DNA from: Polymorphobacter sp.
Lineage (GTDB): Bacteria > Pseudomonadota > Alphaproteobacteria > Sphingomonadales > Sphingomonadaceae
Direction: 5' to 3'
Assembly (NCBI RefSeq): GCF_025362435.1
Contig: NZ_JANYGL010000021.1
Location: 1 to 38,869, forward strand
DNA length: 38,869 nt
In this document: piece after piece, positions 8,615 to 16,296 of the stretch
Position numbering within the stretch: position 1 is the first letter of the stretch
How the letters are laid out: every line of letters starts with the position of its first letter
Notes under the pieces: model-generated
Told to the model about the DNA's origin: nothing
Databases searched by the model: none
The model's input: the letters and a program-made list of their open reading frames with translations, nothing else
Made by a program: the position numbers and the translations under genes

Positions 8615-8646
8615 AAATGGGGAGTGGTTATCCCCAATGTAGGAAG
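8615..8646 (-). promoter_or_regulatory. Possible heat-shock (RpoH) promoter of hslVU
   Basis: Read on the minus strand, CTTCCTA (8646-8640) is followed after 17 nt by CCCCATTT (8622-8615). The second box fits the sigma-32 -10 consensus; the first fits the -35 box only partly. The predicted start would give a leader of about 15 nt to hslV. hslVU is a classical heat-shock operon, which raises the prior. Confidence 0.35.
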
Positions 8647-8743
8647 GCGCGCGGCGGCGGAAAGGGCCGCGTTATTCCGCTTGCCGCCGCCTTTCGGAAT
8701 CACTCGAAAAGCGTTACATAAAGTATTCCCCGAGAATCACCCC

Positions 8744-8748
8744 AGGAG
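8744..8748 (+). promoter_or_regulatory. Shine-Dalgarno AGGAG deciding the infC start
   Basis: AGGAG lies 8 nt before an in-frame ATA codon at 8757 and 20 nt before the first ATG at 8769. The spacing fits the ATA, not the ATG. Only C-rich sequence lies between the two codons. Confidence 0.6.
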
Positions 8749-8756
8749 ACCACGCC

Positions 8757-9305
8757 ATACCACCCCCCATGACCCGCCGTCCGCAGAATGCCCCGGTGCC
8801 GATGAACGGCCCGCGCTACGATGAATTCATCACCGTTCCCAAGGTCCGTGTGATCGACCAGGACGGCGAAAATCTCGGTGTTCTCTACACCAAGGAAGCG
8901 ATCGCCACCGCGCACGAAGTCGGCCTGAACCTCGTCGAGGTTTCGCCGGGTGCCGACCCGCCGGTGTGCAAGATCCTCGATGTCGGCAAGTTCAAGTACG
9001 AGGCGCAGAAGAAGGCCGCTGCTGCCCGCAAGAACCAGAAGACGCAGGAGATCAAGGAGATCAAGATGCGTCCGAACATCGACGATCACGACTACGACAC
9101 CAAGATGAAGGCGGTCCAGCGCTTCATCGAGGAGGGCGACAAGGTCAAGCTGACGCTGCGCTTCCGCGGCCGCGAGTTGAGCCACGGCGAGCTTGGCCTG
9201 CGCCTGCTCGAGCGCGTCCGCGACGATGCGGTCGACTATGCCAAGGTCGAGCAGCTGCCGAAGATGGAAGGCCGGCAGATGCTGATGGTCATCGCGCCGC
9301 GGTGA
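8757..9305 (+). CDS. infC: Translation initiation factor IF-3
   Basis: IF-3 binds the 30S subunit, checks start codon and initiator tRNA, and keeps subunits apart. The protein has the N-domain ([20 protein letters not shown]), the lysine-rich linker helix ([19 protein letters not shown]) and the C-domain ([15 protein letters not shown] onward to [14 protein letters not shown]). I place the start at ATA 8757 (182 aa) because the only good ribosome-binding site is 8 nt upstream of it; a conventional ATG at 8769 would give 178 aa. infC is known in other bacteria to use a non-standard start codon that IF-3 itself discriminates against, giving self-regulation. The start at ATA is inference; the gene identity is certain. 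Confidence 0.9.
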   Translation: MPPPMTRRPQNAPVPMNGPRYDEFITVPKVRVIDQDGENLGVLYTKEAIATAHEVGLNLVEVSPGADPPVCKILDVGKFKYEAQKKAAAARKNQKTQEIKEIKMRPNIDDHDYDTKMKAVQRFIEEGDKVKLTLRFRGRELSHGELGLRLLERVRDDAVDYAKVEQLPKMEGRQMLMVIAPR

Positions 9306-9994
9306 AGCCGTTGCCGACCGTCATCGGGCTGGTCGCGATTGCCGCCGCCGCGACGGCGGTGGTCAGCGGGACGCTCCGCAATCACGCGCCCGAGCCCGAC
9401 TTTCCCGCGCTGTCGCGCCCGGTTGCGCCGATCGTCTCGCCGCGCTGGGCGACCGAGGACGAGCGCGAGCATCTCGGCGAAGCCGGGAAGGTGATTGCGG
9501 TGCTCGGCGACCTCACCGGCAAGACGGTCGCCGACGTCGGTGCGGGCGAGGGTTATTACGAGCCGCATCTGTCGCGCGCGGTCGGGCGGACGGGGCATGT
9601 CGTCGCCGAGGATATCGACGAGGCGACTGTCGCCAAGCTCGCCCGGCGGGTCAAGCCGCTGCACAACGTCACGACCAAACTCGGTCGCGCCGACAATGTC
9701 GGGCTGGCGCGGAGCAGCACCGACGTCGTCCTGATGGTCCACATGTACCACGAGATCACCCAGCCGTTCGCATTGCTGTGGCGGGTCCGCGCCAGTCTCA
9801 AGCCGGGTGGGCGCGTCGCCATCGTCGATGCCGACCGCGCGACCGGCGACCATGGCACGCCGCCACCGCTGCTCGAATGCGAGCTCGGCGCGATGGGTTT
9901 TGCTCGCGAATCGACGCACACGATCGAGGACGGCATCTACCTCGCGGTGTTCGTCCCGCGCGCGGCGCCGAAGACGATCACCCCCTGCCGCTGA
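9302..9994 (+). CDS. Membrane-anchored or exported SAM-dependent methyltransferase
   Basis: A 230-residue protein with an N-terminal hydrophobic segment (about residues 3-20, [19 protein letters not shown]) and then a class I methyltransferase fold. Motif I is [11 protein letters not shown], and later strands include [12 protein letters not shown] and [13 protein letters not shown]. The GTG start overlaps the infC stop (GTGA), which supports it over longer readings. The hydrophobic N-terminus suggests the enzyme faces the periplasm or is tethered to the membrane, which is unusual for a SAM enzyme. The substrate is unknown. Confidence 0.8.
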   Translation: MKPLPTVIGLVAIAAAATAVVSGTLRNHAPEPDFPALSRPVAPIVSPRWATEDEREHLGEAGKVIAVLGDLTGKTVADVGAGEGYYEPHLSRAVGRTGHVVAEDIDEATVAKLARRVKPLHNVTTKLGRADNVGLARSSTDVVLMVHMYHEITQPFALLWRVRASLKPGGRVAIVDADRATGDHGTPPPLLECELGAMGFARESTHTIEDGIYLAVFVPRAAPKTITPCR

Positions 9995-9996
9995 CA

Positions 9997-10025
9997 CCTT
10001 CGCCGGCCTGGGGGGTCGGCGAAGG
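9997..10025. terminator. Hairpin between convergent genes
   Basis: CCTTCGCCGGCC (9997-10008) pairs with GGTCGGCGAAGG (10014-10025), 12 bp with one G-T wobble and a 5-nt loop. It lies just after the methyltransferase stop and just before the convergent stop at 10036, so it may end transcripts from both sides. Confidence 0.55.
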
Positions 10026-10035
10026 GTCGCTCGAC

Positions 10036-10440
10036 TTACGCCTTGGCGAGCATCGCGGCGATGTCGGCGACCGAGGCACCGGTCATTTCCTTGCCGACTT
10101 CGCCCGTGATCTTGCCCTCGGTGACCTTGTGCCAGTGCTTGCGCAGCTCGCCGAGCGTCTTCGGCGGGGCGACGACGACGAGGGCGTCGATCTCGCCTTC
10201 TAATGCCATCTTGTTGATCAGGCTGGCGACGGCGCCGGCGTGCCCGTCCTCGACGAGCTGCGAATCGTCGGGGTTGGCCGAGCTGCTGTGGTGGCGGCCA
10301 CCCGAGGCGATGTTGTCGTTGCCGACGCCGGGGGTGCCGATCGCGGTCAGCTGCGGCGCCGAATCGCTGCCGCCGTTGCGGTAGAGCGTCAATTTCTCCC
10401 CGTCGGCGACGGCGACGATCGTACCATGGGCGAGCTGCAT
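10036..10440 (-). CDS. Host-attachment family protein (PF10116-like)
   Basis: A 134-residue protein. Its C-terminal half (LVVVAPPKTLGELRKHWH, then GKEMTGASVADIAAML) matches the family named for proteins needed for attachment to host cells, related to the RNase-like baeRF domains. The middle is Ser/Asn/Asp-rich. An AGGAGAAA ribosome-binding site stands 5 nt before the ATG. Despite the family name, members are widespread in free-living alphaproteobacteria, so a host role should not be assumed. Confidence 0.75.
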   Translation of the reverse strand: MQLAHGTIVAVADGEKLTLYRNGGSDSAPQLTAIGTPGVGNDNIASGGRHHSSSANPDDSQLVEDGHAGAVASLINKMALEGEIDALVVVAPPKTLGELRKHWHKVTEGKITGEVGKEMTGASVADIAAMLAKA

Positions 10441-10555
10441 GCGGTTTCTCCTGAAAGGGTCGCAGGGTTAACCCGCGAGCAGCCCATCGGGGACCGAAAC
10501 GAAGACGCTACCTCGTTGTTTTGTCGCTGTTCCCGGAAGCCAACGCGCCGCGCGC

Positions 10556-11566
10556 CTAGCCCCATAGCTCGCGTTCGGGCGGCGAGACATCCGACCCGTC
10601 GAAGCGCATTCCCCCTGCACGGTCCTCGATCAGCAGCGGCCCGTCGAGGTCGGCGTACATCCCCTGCATCGCGACGTAGAACGCCGGGGCGATGCCGAGC
10701 GAGGTCGACAGCATGCACCCGGTCATCACGCCGATGCCGCGCGCCTTCGCTGCATGGACCAGCGCCAGCGCCTCGGTCAGCCCGCCCGCCTTGTCGAGCT
10801 TGATGTTGATGAAGCGGTAGCGCCCGACGACGGCGTCGAGGCTGGCGCGGTCGTGGACGCTCTCGTCGGCGCACAACGGGACCGAAGACCGGACCTTATC
10901 GAGCAAATGATCGGACCCGGCGGGGACGGGTTGCTCGATCAATTCTACGCGGAGGTCGGCCATTGCTTGCGCCATCGCCTCGATATCGAGGTCTCCCCAC
11001 GCTTCATTGGCGTCGACGATCAGGCGCGCATCAGGCGCACCGTGCCGCACCGCGGCGACACGCAGCAGATCCTCGGAGCCACCACCCGCGCCCGACAGCT
11101 TGATCTTGAGCAGTTCGCGGTGCCCGGCGGCGCGCGCGGCGGCCTCCATCGCGCCGGGCTCGCCGAGGCTGATGGTATAGGCGGTGAGCAGCGGTCGCGG
11201 CTGCGGCAGCCCGATCGTCCGCCACACCGGCACGCCGCTCGCCTTCGCCTCCAAGTCCCACAATGCCGCATCGACGGCGTTGCGCGCCGCGCCAGGGGGC
11301 ATCGCGGTCAGCAGGTCGGCGCGGGTCGCCCCCGATGCGACCAGCGGTGCCGCGTCCTCGACCTGCGTGAGCACGGTTTCAGCGCTCTCGCCGCGGTAAT
11401 AGATCGCGGTCCCCTCGCCGCGCCCGACGTGCCCGCCATCGCCGATTTCGGCGACGACGACATCGACGAAGGTCTTCGCCCCGCGCGCGATGACGAAGCT
11501 GCCGCGGACCGGGAAACGTTCGATGCGGGCGGTCAGTTGGCGGGAGGACAGGGCGCGATTGGACAT
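10556..11566 (-). CDS. Dipeptide epimerase (L-Ala-D/L-Glu epimerase), enolase superfamily
   Basis: A 336-residue member of the muconate-lactonizing subgroup of the enolase superfamily. The acid/base lysine motif KIK is at 154-156; metal ligands are Asp185 (VDANEAW), Glu211 (IEQPV) and Asp234 (CADES); the second lysine is in NIKLDKAGG (256/259). It probably inverts L-Ala-D-Glu from peptidoglycan to L-Ala-L-Glu for recycling. Substrate specificity in this subgroup varies, so the exact dipeptide is inference. The ATG at 11566 is used; a start at 11596 would overlap the divergent gene. Confidence 0.85.
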   Translation of the reverse strand: MSNRALSSRQLTARIERFPVRGSFVIARGAKTFVDVVVAEIGDGGHVGRGEGTAIYYRGESAETVLTQVEDAAPLVASGATRADLLTAMPPGAARNAVDAALWDLEAKASGVPVWRTIGLPQPRPLLTAYTISLGEPGAMEAAARAAGHRELLKIKLSGAGGGSEDLLRVAAVRHGAPDARLIVDANEAWGDLDIEAMAQAMADLRVELIEQPVPAGSDHLLDKVRSSVPLCADESVHDRASLDAVVGRYRFINIKLDKAGGLTEALALVHAAKARGIGVMTGCMLSTSLGIAPAFYVAMQGMYADLDGPLLIEDRAGGMRFDGSDVSPPERELWG

Positions 11567-11594
11567 GGCTTTTCTTGCCGCTAAATTGGGCGGC

Positions 11595-11897
11595 ATGGAA
11601 GACGACAGCGAAGTTCATCTCGATCCGGTCGCGACCGTCGCCCGGATCACCGCGCTCGAAATCCTCACCCGCCAGCTGATGGTCGTCCAGCTGCGCATCC
11701 TCGACGAGCTCGGCCAGATCGACCTGACCCCGGCGTATGTCCGCGAGCTGGCGACGATCTACACCGCCAAGGTCGACGAATCGAAGATCATCGAATCGTC
11801 ATCGTCCGAGGTGAACTACGAGTTCAAGGTCAACGTCATCCACAACCTCGAACGCTTCTTCGACGAGATCGCCGACCATCTCGCGGCGAACCCGTAG
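11595..11897 (+). CDS. Conserved hypothetical protein, 100 aa
   Basis: A small, mostly helical, acidic protein starting MEDDSEVHLDPVATVARITALEI. I do not recognise a family. The middle reads LTRQLMVVQLRILDEL and the end NVIHNLERFFDEIADHLAANP, suggesting amphipathic helices and perhaps oligomerisation. It is divergent from the epimerase with only 28 bp between the starts, so the two promoters must overlap the opposing coding ends. The ribosome-binding site is weak (GGGCGG). Confidence 0.65.
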   Translation: MEDDSEVHLDPVATVARITALEILTRQLMVVQLRILDELGQIDLTPAYVRELATIYTAKVDESKIIESSSSEVNYEFKVNVIHNLERFFDEIADHLAANP

Positions 11898-11903
11898 AGG
11901 TCT

Positions 11904-13073
11904 CTACGCGGCGCGCCGCAGCGGCTGGCGCAGTGCCTCGAAGCTGGCAAACAGCGCGGCAAAATGATCGTCCATCGTCCGCACCGGCGTCGTCGGCGGC
12001 GCCGGCAATGTCCCCGCGATACGGGCATCGACGAAGCGCCCGATCGCGTCGGCGGCGCTGGTGGCATCGCCCGAAGCAAAGATCGTCCCGCCCGACTGGC
12101 GGGCGTGGTCGGCAGCCGCACCGCGATCCGGGGTGATCAAATGGAGCCCCGACGCCCGCGCCTCGGCGGCGACGAGGCAGAAGGTCTCCGATTCCGACCC
12201 GTGGATCAGCGCGTCGGCGCTCGCCATGAAGCGCGCCATCTCGGCGCGGTCCGAGGTGCGCTCGGCGAGGTGGATGTGCGGGTTGCCGCCGATCGTCCGG
12301 CGGATCTTCCCCGAATCGCGTCCCGATCCGACGATAACGAGGCCGATCGGGCGGTTGTACGCCGCCGACATCACCGCCTCGACGATCATCCGCCAGCGCT
12401 TTTCCGGCGCGTGCCGCCCGACGCCGAGGAGCAGGGTCGCATCGGGGCCGAGCTCGCACTGGTGGAGCAGGCGGCGGCGCAGCGCCTCGTCGCGCAGGCC
12501 CGCCGAAAACACGTCGGGGTCGATCCCCATCGGGTTGGTGACGACGCGGCGCAGGCCGCCCGCAGCGAGCCGATCGGTCAGGCTGTCGCACGCGCTGACG
12601 ACCATGTCGAAGTCGCGGTCGAGGCGCAGCAGGTGCCGCCAGTACCAGTCGAAGCCCTTGTCGACGACCGCCGGCGACGCCAGCCCCTCGAACCAGCGAT
12701 AGGCGAATGCTGCGAGCGGATCGGCGTGCATGAACAGCGACCGCGGCGCCGACCCCGGCCAGCGCGCGACCATCGACGCGCTGCGCCACGGCGATGACGC
12801 CTCGAGAATGTCAGGGGCCTCGGCGGTGATCGCGGCGTGGAGCGCCACCTCGTCGGCGAAGTAGCGGTAGTTGCGGTCGATCGGGAACAGTGGACCTTGG
12901 AGCCAGACGATCTTCGCGCCGGGACCGCGCTGCTCGACCCCGTTCGTCGCGCCCGGCGCGATGATCGTCACCTCGTGCCCGGCGGCCGGGCCGGCAGCGA
13001 GCTTGCGGTCGATATAGGTCCGCACGCCTCCGCCGGTCGGAGTGTAGAAGGCGCAGACATCGACGATCTTCAC
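11904..13073 (-). CDS. Glycosyltransferase, GT-B fold (GT4-like)
   Basis: A 389-residue retaining glycosyltransferase of the GT1/GT4 type. The N-terminal FYTPTGGGVRTYIDRK is the donor-side glycine loop; LLGVGRHAPEKRWRMIVEA opens the C-terminal Rossmann domain; GSESETFCLVAAEARASGL carries the E-x7-E motif that binds the nucleotide sugar. The start is a GTG overlapping the DUF2141 stop (GTGA). It is the last gene of a four-gene overlapping operon with a deacetylase-like enzyme and a multi-pass membrane protein, so a glycolipid or surface glycan product is likely. Sugar and acceptor are unknown. Confidence 0.87.
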   Translation of the reverse strand: MKIVDVCAFYTPTGGGVRTYIDRKLAAGPAAGHEVTIIAPGATNGVEQRGPGAKIVWLQGPLFPIDRNYRYFADEVALHAAITAEAPDILEASSPWRSASMVARWPGSAPRSLFMHADPLAAFAYRWFEGLASPAVVDKGFDWYWRHLLRLDRDFDMVVSACDSLTDRLAAGGLRRVVTNPMGIDPDVFSAGLRDEALRRRLLHQCELGPDATLLLGVGRHAPEKRWRMIVEAVMSAAYNRPIGLVIVGSGRDSGKIRRTIGGNPHIHLAERTSDRAEMARFMASADALIHGSESETFCLVAAEARASGLHLITPDRGAAADHARQSGGTIFASGDATSAADAIGRFVDARIAGTLPAPPTTPVRTMDDHFAALFASFEALRQPLRRAA

Positions 13074-13597
13074 TTGGCGTCCTCGATCGGGCCGAACGAA
13101 AACAACCCATGGCGATAATTGAGCCGGATCGAGCTTCGCGTCACCCCGGGACCGACCTCGACCTCGGAAACCTCGGCGTGCGGCTTCGACAGGCCGAGAT
13201 GAGGATTGCCGCCGAAACCGATGCCGTCGGACGACAGCTTGAACTTCTTCGCGCCCGCGCGGTCGTGGATCAACGCGACCGACCAGGTGCCGGTGTGCGG
13301 CGCCCGGACGCACAACTCGACCGGCCCGGCAGCGGGAACGTCGATGGTGGTGCGGCGGAAGACCTTGCCGTCGCGGACGAGATCGCGGTCGTCGGCAAGG
13401 AATTCGGCATCGTTCGGCGCGTAAAGTTCGAGGCGCAGCTTGCCGGTGCGGTCCTTCAACCCAGCGGCGGTGACGAGCAGCGCCGGACCCTTCTCGTGGG
13501 CGCGGCACATGCCCTCGGCGATGCCGTAGTCGGGCACCGGCGCCTCCGGCATGGTGTTTGTGGCGGCGAGGATGGCGGCGGCGAGCAAGGCGATCAT
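13070..13597 (-). CDS. DUF2141 family secreted protein
   Basis: A 175-residue protein with an N-terminal hydrophobic leader (MIALLAAAILAATNT) that should direct export, followed by a beta-rich DUF2141-like domain (GKLRLELYAPNDAEFL, VELCVRAPHTGTWSVALIHD, GFGGNPHLGLSKP). Two Cys residues at about 31 and 104 could form a disulfide. It overlaps the membrane-protein gene upstream (ATGA) and the glycosyltransferase downstream (GTGA). The function is unknown; the location is periplasmic or cell surface by inference. Confidence 0.82.
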   Translation of the reverse strand: MIALLAAAILAATNTMPEAPVPDYGIAEGMCRAHEKGPALLVTAAGLKDRTGKLRLELYAPNDAEFLADDRDLVRDGKVFRRTTIDVPAAGPVELCVRAPHTGTWSVALIHDRAGAKKFKLSSDGIGFGGNPHLGLSKPHAEVSEVEVGPGVTRSSIRLNYRHGLFSFGPIEDAK

Positions 13598-14637
13598 GCC
13601 GGCTTCTCCAGCCCGAGCAGGTCGGACGCGACGAGCACCCCGCCGACCGCGACATGGACGATGATCAGCAACCCCGCCATCATCGCCATCAAGGGCGCGA
13701 TGCCCGACGCGGTGCCGACGATCAGCACCGCCACCCCGGCGAAAACGACGTCCTTGTTCGGCACCAGCGGCAGCCGCGAGATCAACAGCCGCAGCGTCGT
13801 CAGCATCATCCAATAGATGAACGGCACCGTCGGCAGGACGAGGCTCCACATGATCGCCAGCAACGTCGCCGAGCCGAGGACGCGAACGAGTTGCATGCCG
13901 GTGACGAAGGCGAGCTGGCGGCGCGGCAGGCTGAACACCCGGCCGCGGAGCAGCATGACGACCAGCGACGAGCCGAGCAGGACCGCAATCGAGGTGAACA
14001 GCGTCTTGCCGCTGAGGCCCATGTTGAGGCGTTCGAGCGTCGGATAGGCGAAGACGAACATCACCAGCGTGACCGCGTTGCCGACCAGCGCCGACAGGAT
14101 GGCGACGTCCTTGATCGCCCCGAACGGCGCACCGCTAGTGATTGCGCCCGCGGGGCCGCCGGGCAGCGTCGCCCGCCGCCGGGCCCAGGCGTAAAAATAA
14201 AGCTCGCCCGAATAGCCGAGCAGGACTTCGTTGGAGACATATTTGCGCACCAGCGCCGGGAAGCCCGATGCCGGTATCCCCCACAGCCGGCGGAAGATGA
14301 CGAAGTCCATGATCGGCTGGGCGAAATAGGCGCAGGCGAACACCGCCCAGAACAACGGCGTACGCGGGACCAGCGCCGCGATCCGGTGCCAGTCGCTGCC
14401 GCGAAAGTGATTCGCCGCGACGGCGACGATCGCCAGCGACACCAGCGGTCCGACCCAGCGCAAGATCGATTGGCCGAGGGTGCGCGGCTCGGCCGGGGTC
14501 GCGCTCATATGCGCGGCGGCGCTTGCCGAACCCGCCGGAGTGGCGCCCGCCGGGCTGAGTCGACCAAGGTCGTGCACCGCGTCTGTGTCCTCAAAGCCGT
14601 TTGAACTGCCCCTGTCGCCACCGCTGTGCAATGTCAT
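13594..14637 (-). CDS. Multi-pass membrane protein (flippase-like, UPF0104-like)
   Basis: A 347-residue integral membrane protein. A soluble N-terminus of about 55 residues is followed by roughly eight hydrophobic segments, for example GPLVSLAIVAVAANHF, PLFWAVFACAYFAQPIMDFV and LMAMMAGLLIIVHVAVGGV. The overall look resembles the lysylphosphatidylglycerol-synthase-type or flippase-like TM families, but I see no catalytic domain. The ATG at 14637 overlaps the stop of the deacetylase-like gene (ATGA), which favours it over an internal Met at 14508. Context suggests lipid or glycan transfer across the inner membrane. Confidence 0.72.
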   Translation of the reverse strand: MTLHSGGDRGSSNGFEDTDAVHDLGRLSPAGATPAGSASAAAHMSATPAEPRTLGQSILRWVGPLVSLAIVAVAANHFRGSDWHRIAALVPRTPLFWAVFACAYFAQPIMDFVIFRRLWGIPASGFPALVRKYVSNEVLLGYSGELYFYAWARRRATLPGGPAGAITSGAPFGAIKDVAILSALVGNAVTLVMFVFAYPTLERLNMGLSGKTLFTSIAVLLGSSLVVMLLRGRVFSLPRRQLAFVTGMQLVRVLGSATLLAIMWSLVLPTVPFIYWMMLTTLRLLISRLPLVPNKDVVFAGVAVLIVGTASGIAPLMAMMAGLLIIVHVAVGGVLVASDLLGLEKPA

Positions 14638-15413
14638 TGTGACCTTGGCGTGGCAAGCAAGGCTGCGAAATCGTAACCATGACCGGCTAGGTCGGCGTAG
14701 CGCCCGGGGCGATGCGATCGCGCGAAGCGACCGATGGTGGCGTCGATGCTGGCGAGGATCGACGGCTCGCCCGTGTCGCCGGGATGGACCGCGATCCGGA
14801 CGACGCGCTGGCCGCCGAGCGCGGTTCGCGCCGCGCCCGCGACTGCCCGCGAACTCAGCCGCCGCCAGCGCGACCGCGACGCCCAGGTGATCACCGGGCC
14901 ACGGGTCAGCGCGGTGCCGTCGGCCGGGCGCCAGACGCGGAAATGATCCTCGGCAAGCGCGAACCCGGCATCGGCGAGCGCGGCGCAGGTGCCGTCGCTA
15001 TACAGCCATGCCGGGGCGATGAACCCTGCCGCGGCTCGCCCCGTCGCGTCCTCGACCACCGCCCGCGCCCGCGTCATCCGTGCCAGCGCCTCGGTTCGGC
15101 CCAGCGCGGCGAATTCGCCCTCCCCCGCCGTCATGTGGCGGGCAGCGAAGCCCGCCGGGGCGGCGTCGCGGTGGTTCCAGCCGTGGACGAACATCTCGAC
15201 CCCGGCATCGGCCCAGCCGCGCAACCGGCGGGCATAAGCAGGTGCGGCGCTCAGCGGAGCGGCGTCCCAGTGATCGGGCACGACGAGCATGGCGAAGCGT
15301 GGCCCGCCGAGCAGCCGGTCGAGGCGGGCAGCAAGGATGTCGACCTCGCGCTCGAACTTCGGCCCGACGTCGTGGATCGAAGCGAGCAACAACCGGTCGG
15401 TCATGGTGTCCAT
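14634..15413 (-). CDS. Polysaccharide deacetylase-like protein (DUF2334-like)
   Basis: A 259-residue (β/α) barrel-type protein. Early SIHDVGP supplies the Asp/His metal motif, MFVHGWNHRD is the second metal His pair, AGFIAPAWLYS and VVRIAVHPGDTG match later motifs of the polysaccharide-deacetylase superfamily. No signal peptide is seen, so action is probably cytoplasmic. The start is ATG 15413 or ATG 15404; neither has a strong ribosome-binding site. It begins only 13 nt after the CCA end of tRNA-Cys and overlaps the next gene by ATGA. Likely job: removing acetyl groups from a sugar used by the operon. Confidence 0.82.
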   Translation of the reverse strand: MDTMTDRLLLASIHDVGPKFEREVDILAARLDRLLGGPRFAMLVVPDHWDAAPLSAAPAYARRLRGWADAGVEMFVHGWNHRDAAPAGFAARHMTAGEGEFAALGRTEALARMTRARAVVEDATGRAAAGFIAPAWLYSDGTCAALADAGFALAEDHFRVWRPADGTALTRGPVITWASRSRWRRLSSRAVAGAARTALGGQRVVRIAVHPGDTGEPSILASIDATIGRFARSHRPGRYADLAGHGYDFAALLATPRSQ

Positions 15414-15426
15414 GCCAGCGCATATA

Positions 15427-15500
15427 TGGAGGCCCGACCGGGAATCGAACCCGGGTGCACGGATTTGCAGTCCGTTACGTCACCACTCCGCCATCGGGCC
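15427..15500 (-). tRNA. tRNA-Cys (GCA), CCA encoded
   Basis: Read on the minus strand from 15500, the 7-bp acceptor stem GGCCCGA/TCGGGCC closes around a D arm, an anticodon loop CTGCAAA with anticodon GCA, and a T arm with GGTTCGATTCC. The discriminator base is T, as expected for cysteine tRNA, and CCA is encoded at 15429-15427. Length is 74 nt with CCA. The four-gene envelope operon starts 13 nt downstream on the same strand. Confidence 0.97.
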
Positions 15501-15514
15501 GGCGCTGGCCGCGG

Positions 15515-15543
15515 GGTGTAGCCATATCGCTTGGCGACTGCAA
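15515..15543 (-). promoter_or_regulatory. Probable tRNA-Cys promoter
   Basis: On the minus strand TTGCAG (15543-15538) and TACACC (15520-15515) are separated by 17 nt. The predicted transcript starts near 15508, about 8 nt before the tRNA. The -10 box is a weak match. Confidence 0.45.
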
Positions 15544-15585
15544 CCGCGCCCGCTAGACGCTTCGCACCAAGGGCCGGTCGCGGTA

Positions 15586-15614
15586 TTGCGTCGCAACTGT
15601 ATTATCCCTATAAC
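15586..15614 (+). promoter_or_regulatory. Sigma-70-type promoter of the methyltransferase–tolC operon
   Basis: TTGCGT (15586-15591) and TATAAC (15609-15614) are separated by exactly 17 nt. The -10 box matches the consensus at five of six positions. It lies 30 nt before the ATG at 15644. Confidence 0.65.
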
Positions 15615-15643
15615 TCACCTAGGCACGGAGCGGCGTAACCCGG

Positions 15644-16276
15644 ATGATGTTCGAAACAATGCGCGAGGCGATGGTCGACAGCCAGTTGCGTCCGACCGGG
15701 GTCAACGACCCGGCGGTGCTGGCCGCGATCCGTGCCGTGCCGCGCGAGCGCTTCGTCCCCCCCGCCCGCGCTGGACTCGCTTATGCCGACACCGCGATCG
15801 AGATCGCGTCCGGGCGCTGGCTGCTCGAGCCGCTGGTCACCGGGCTGCTGCTGACGCACGCACGGATCATGCCCGGCGACCGCGTTCTCGTCGTCGGTGC
15901 CGGGACCGGCTATGCGGCATCGATCATCGGCCAGCTTAGCCGCCACGTCACCGCGCTCGAGGAAAACTCCGGGCTCGCGCTCGCGGCGAAGGCCAACGGC
16001 GTCAATGTCGTCACCGGTCCGCTCGCCGCCGGCTGGGCGGACAATGCGCCATACGACCTGATCTTCATCGACGGCGCGGCGGCGGTGCTGCCGCCCGAAC
16101 TGCTCGCGCAAAGTGCCGACGACGGACGGCTGGCGGCGGTGATGATCGGTGACGACGGGGTCGGGCGGGCGACGGTCGGGCGCGTCGCCGGGGGGCACTT
16201 CGCCGGGACCGGCTTCTTCGACACCGGCGCGGTCGCGCTGCCCGGCTTCGGTCGCGCGCCGAAATTCGTTTTTTAA
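15644..16276 (+). CDS. Protein-L-isoaspartate O-methyltransferase family protein
   Basis: A 210-residue class I SAM methyltransferase. MREAMVDSQLRPTGVNDP and PRERFVPP at the start are typical of the isoaspartyl repair methyltransferases, and motif I is VLVVGAGTGYAASIIG. Family members methylate isoaspartate residues in aged proteins. In sphingomonads this gene is found just upstream of tolC, as here (tolC starts 20 nt after its stop). The sequence between motif I and the end diverges from classical Pcm, so the substrate is not certain. Confidence 0.85.
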   Translation: MMFETMREAMVDSQLRPTGVNDPAVLAAIRAVPRERFVPPARAGLAYADTAIEIASGRWLLEPLVTGLLLTHARIMPGDRVLVVGAGTGYAASIIGQLSRHVTALEENSGLALAAKANGVNVVTGPLAAGWADNAPYDLIFIDGAAAVLPPELLAQSADDGRLAAVMIGDDGVGRATVGRVAGGHFAGTGFFDTGAVALPGFGRAPKFVF

Positions 16277-16296
16277 GAGCGTTGGGGATGTGCGGA

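Noticed and set aside
12400-13655. Extension of the glycosyltransferase frame upstream to 13655
   Set aside because: It overlaps the DUF2141 gene fully in another frame; the GTG at 13073 overlapping that gene's stop and the conserved N-terminus fix the start.
15289-15939. Plus-strand open frame running through tRNA-Cys into the methyltransferase gene
   Set aside because: It contains the tRNA (the GRPDRESNPGARICSP-type translation is a common tRNA artefact) and is out of frame with the real gene.
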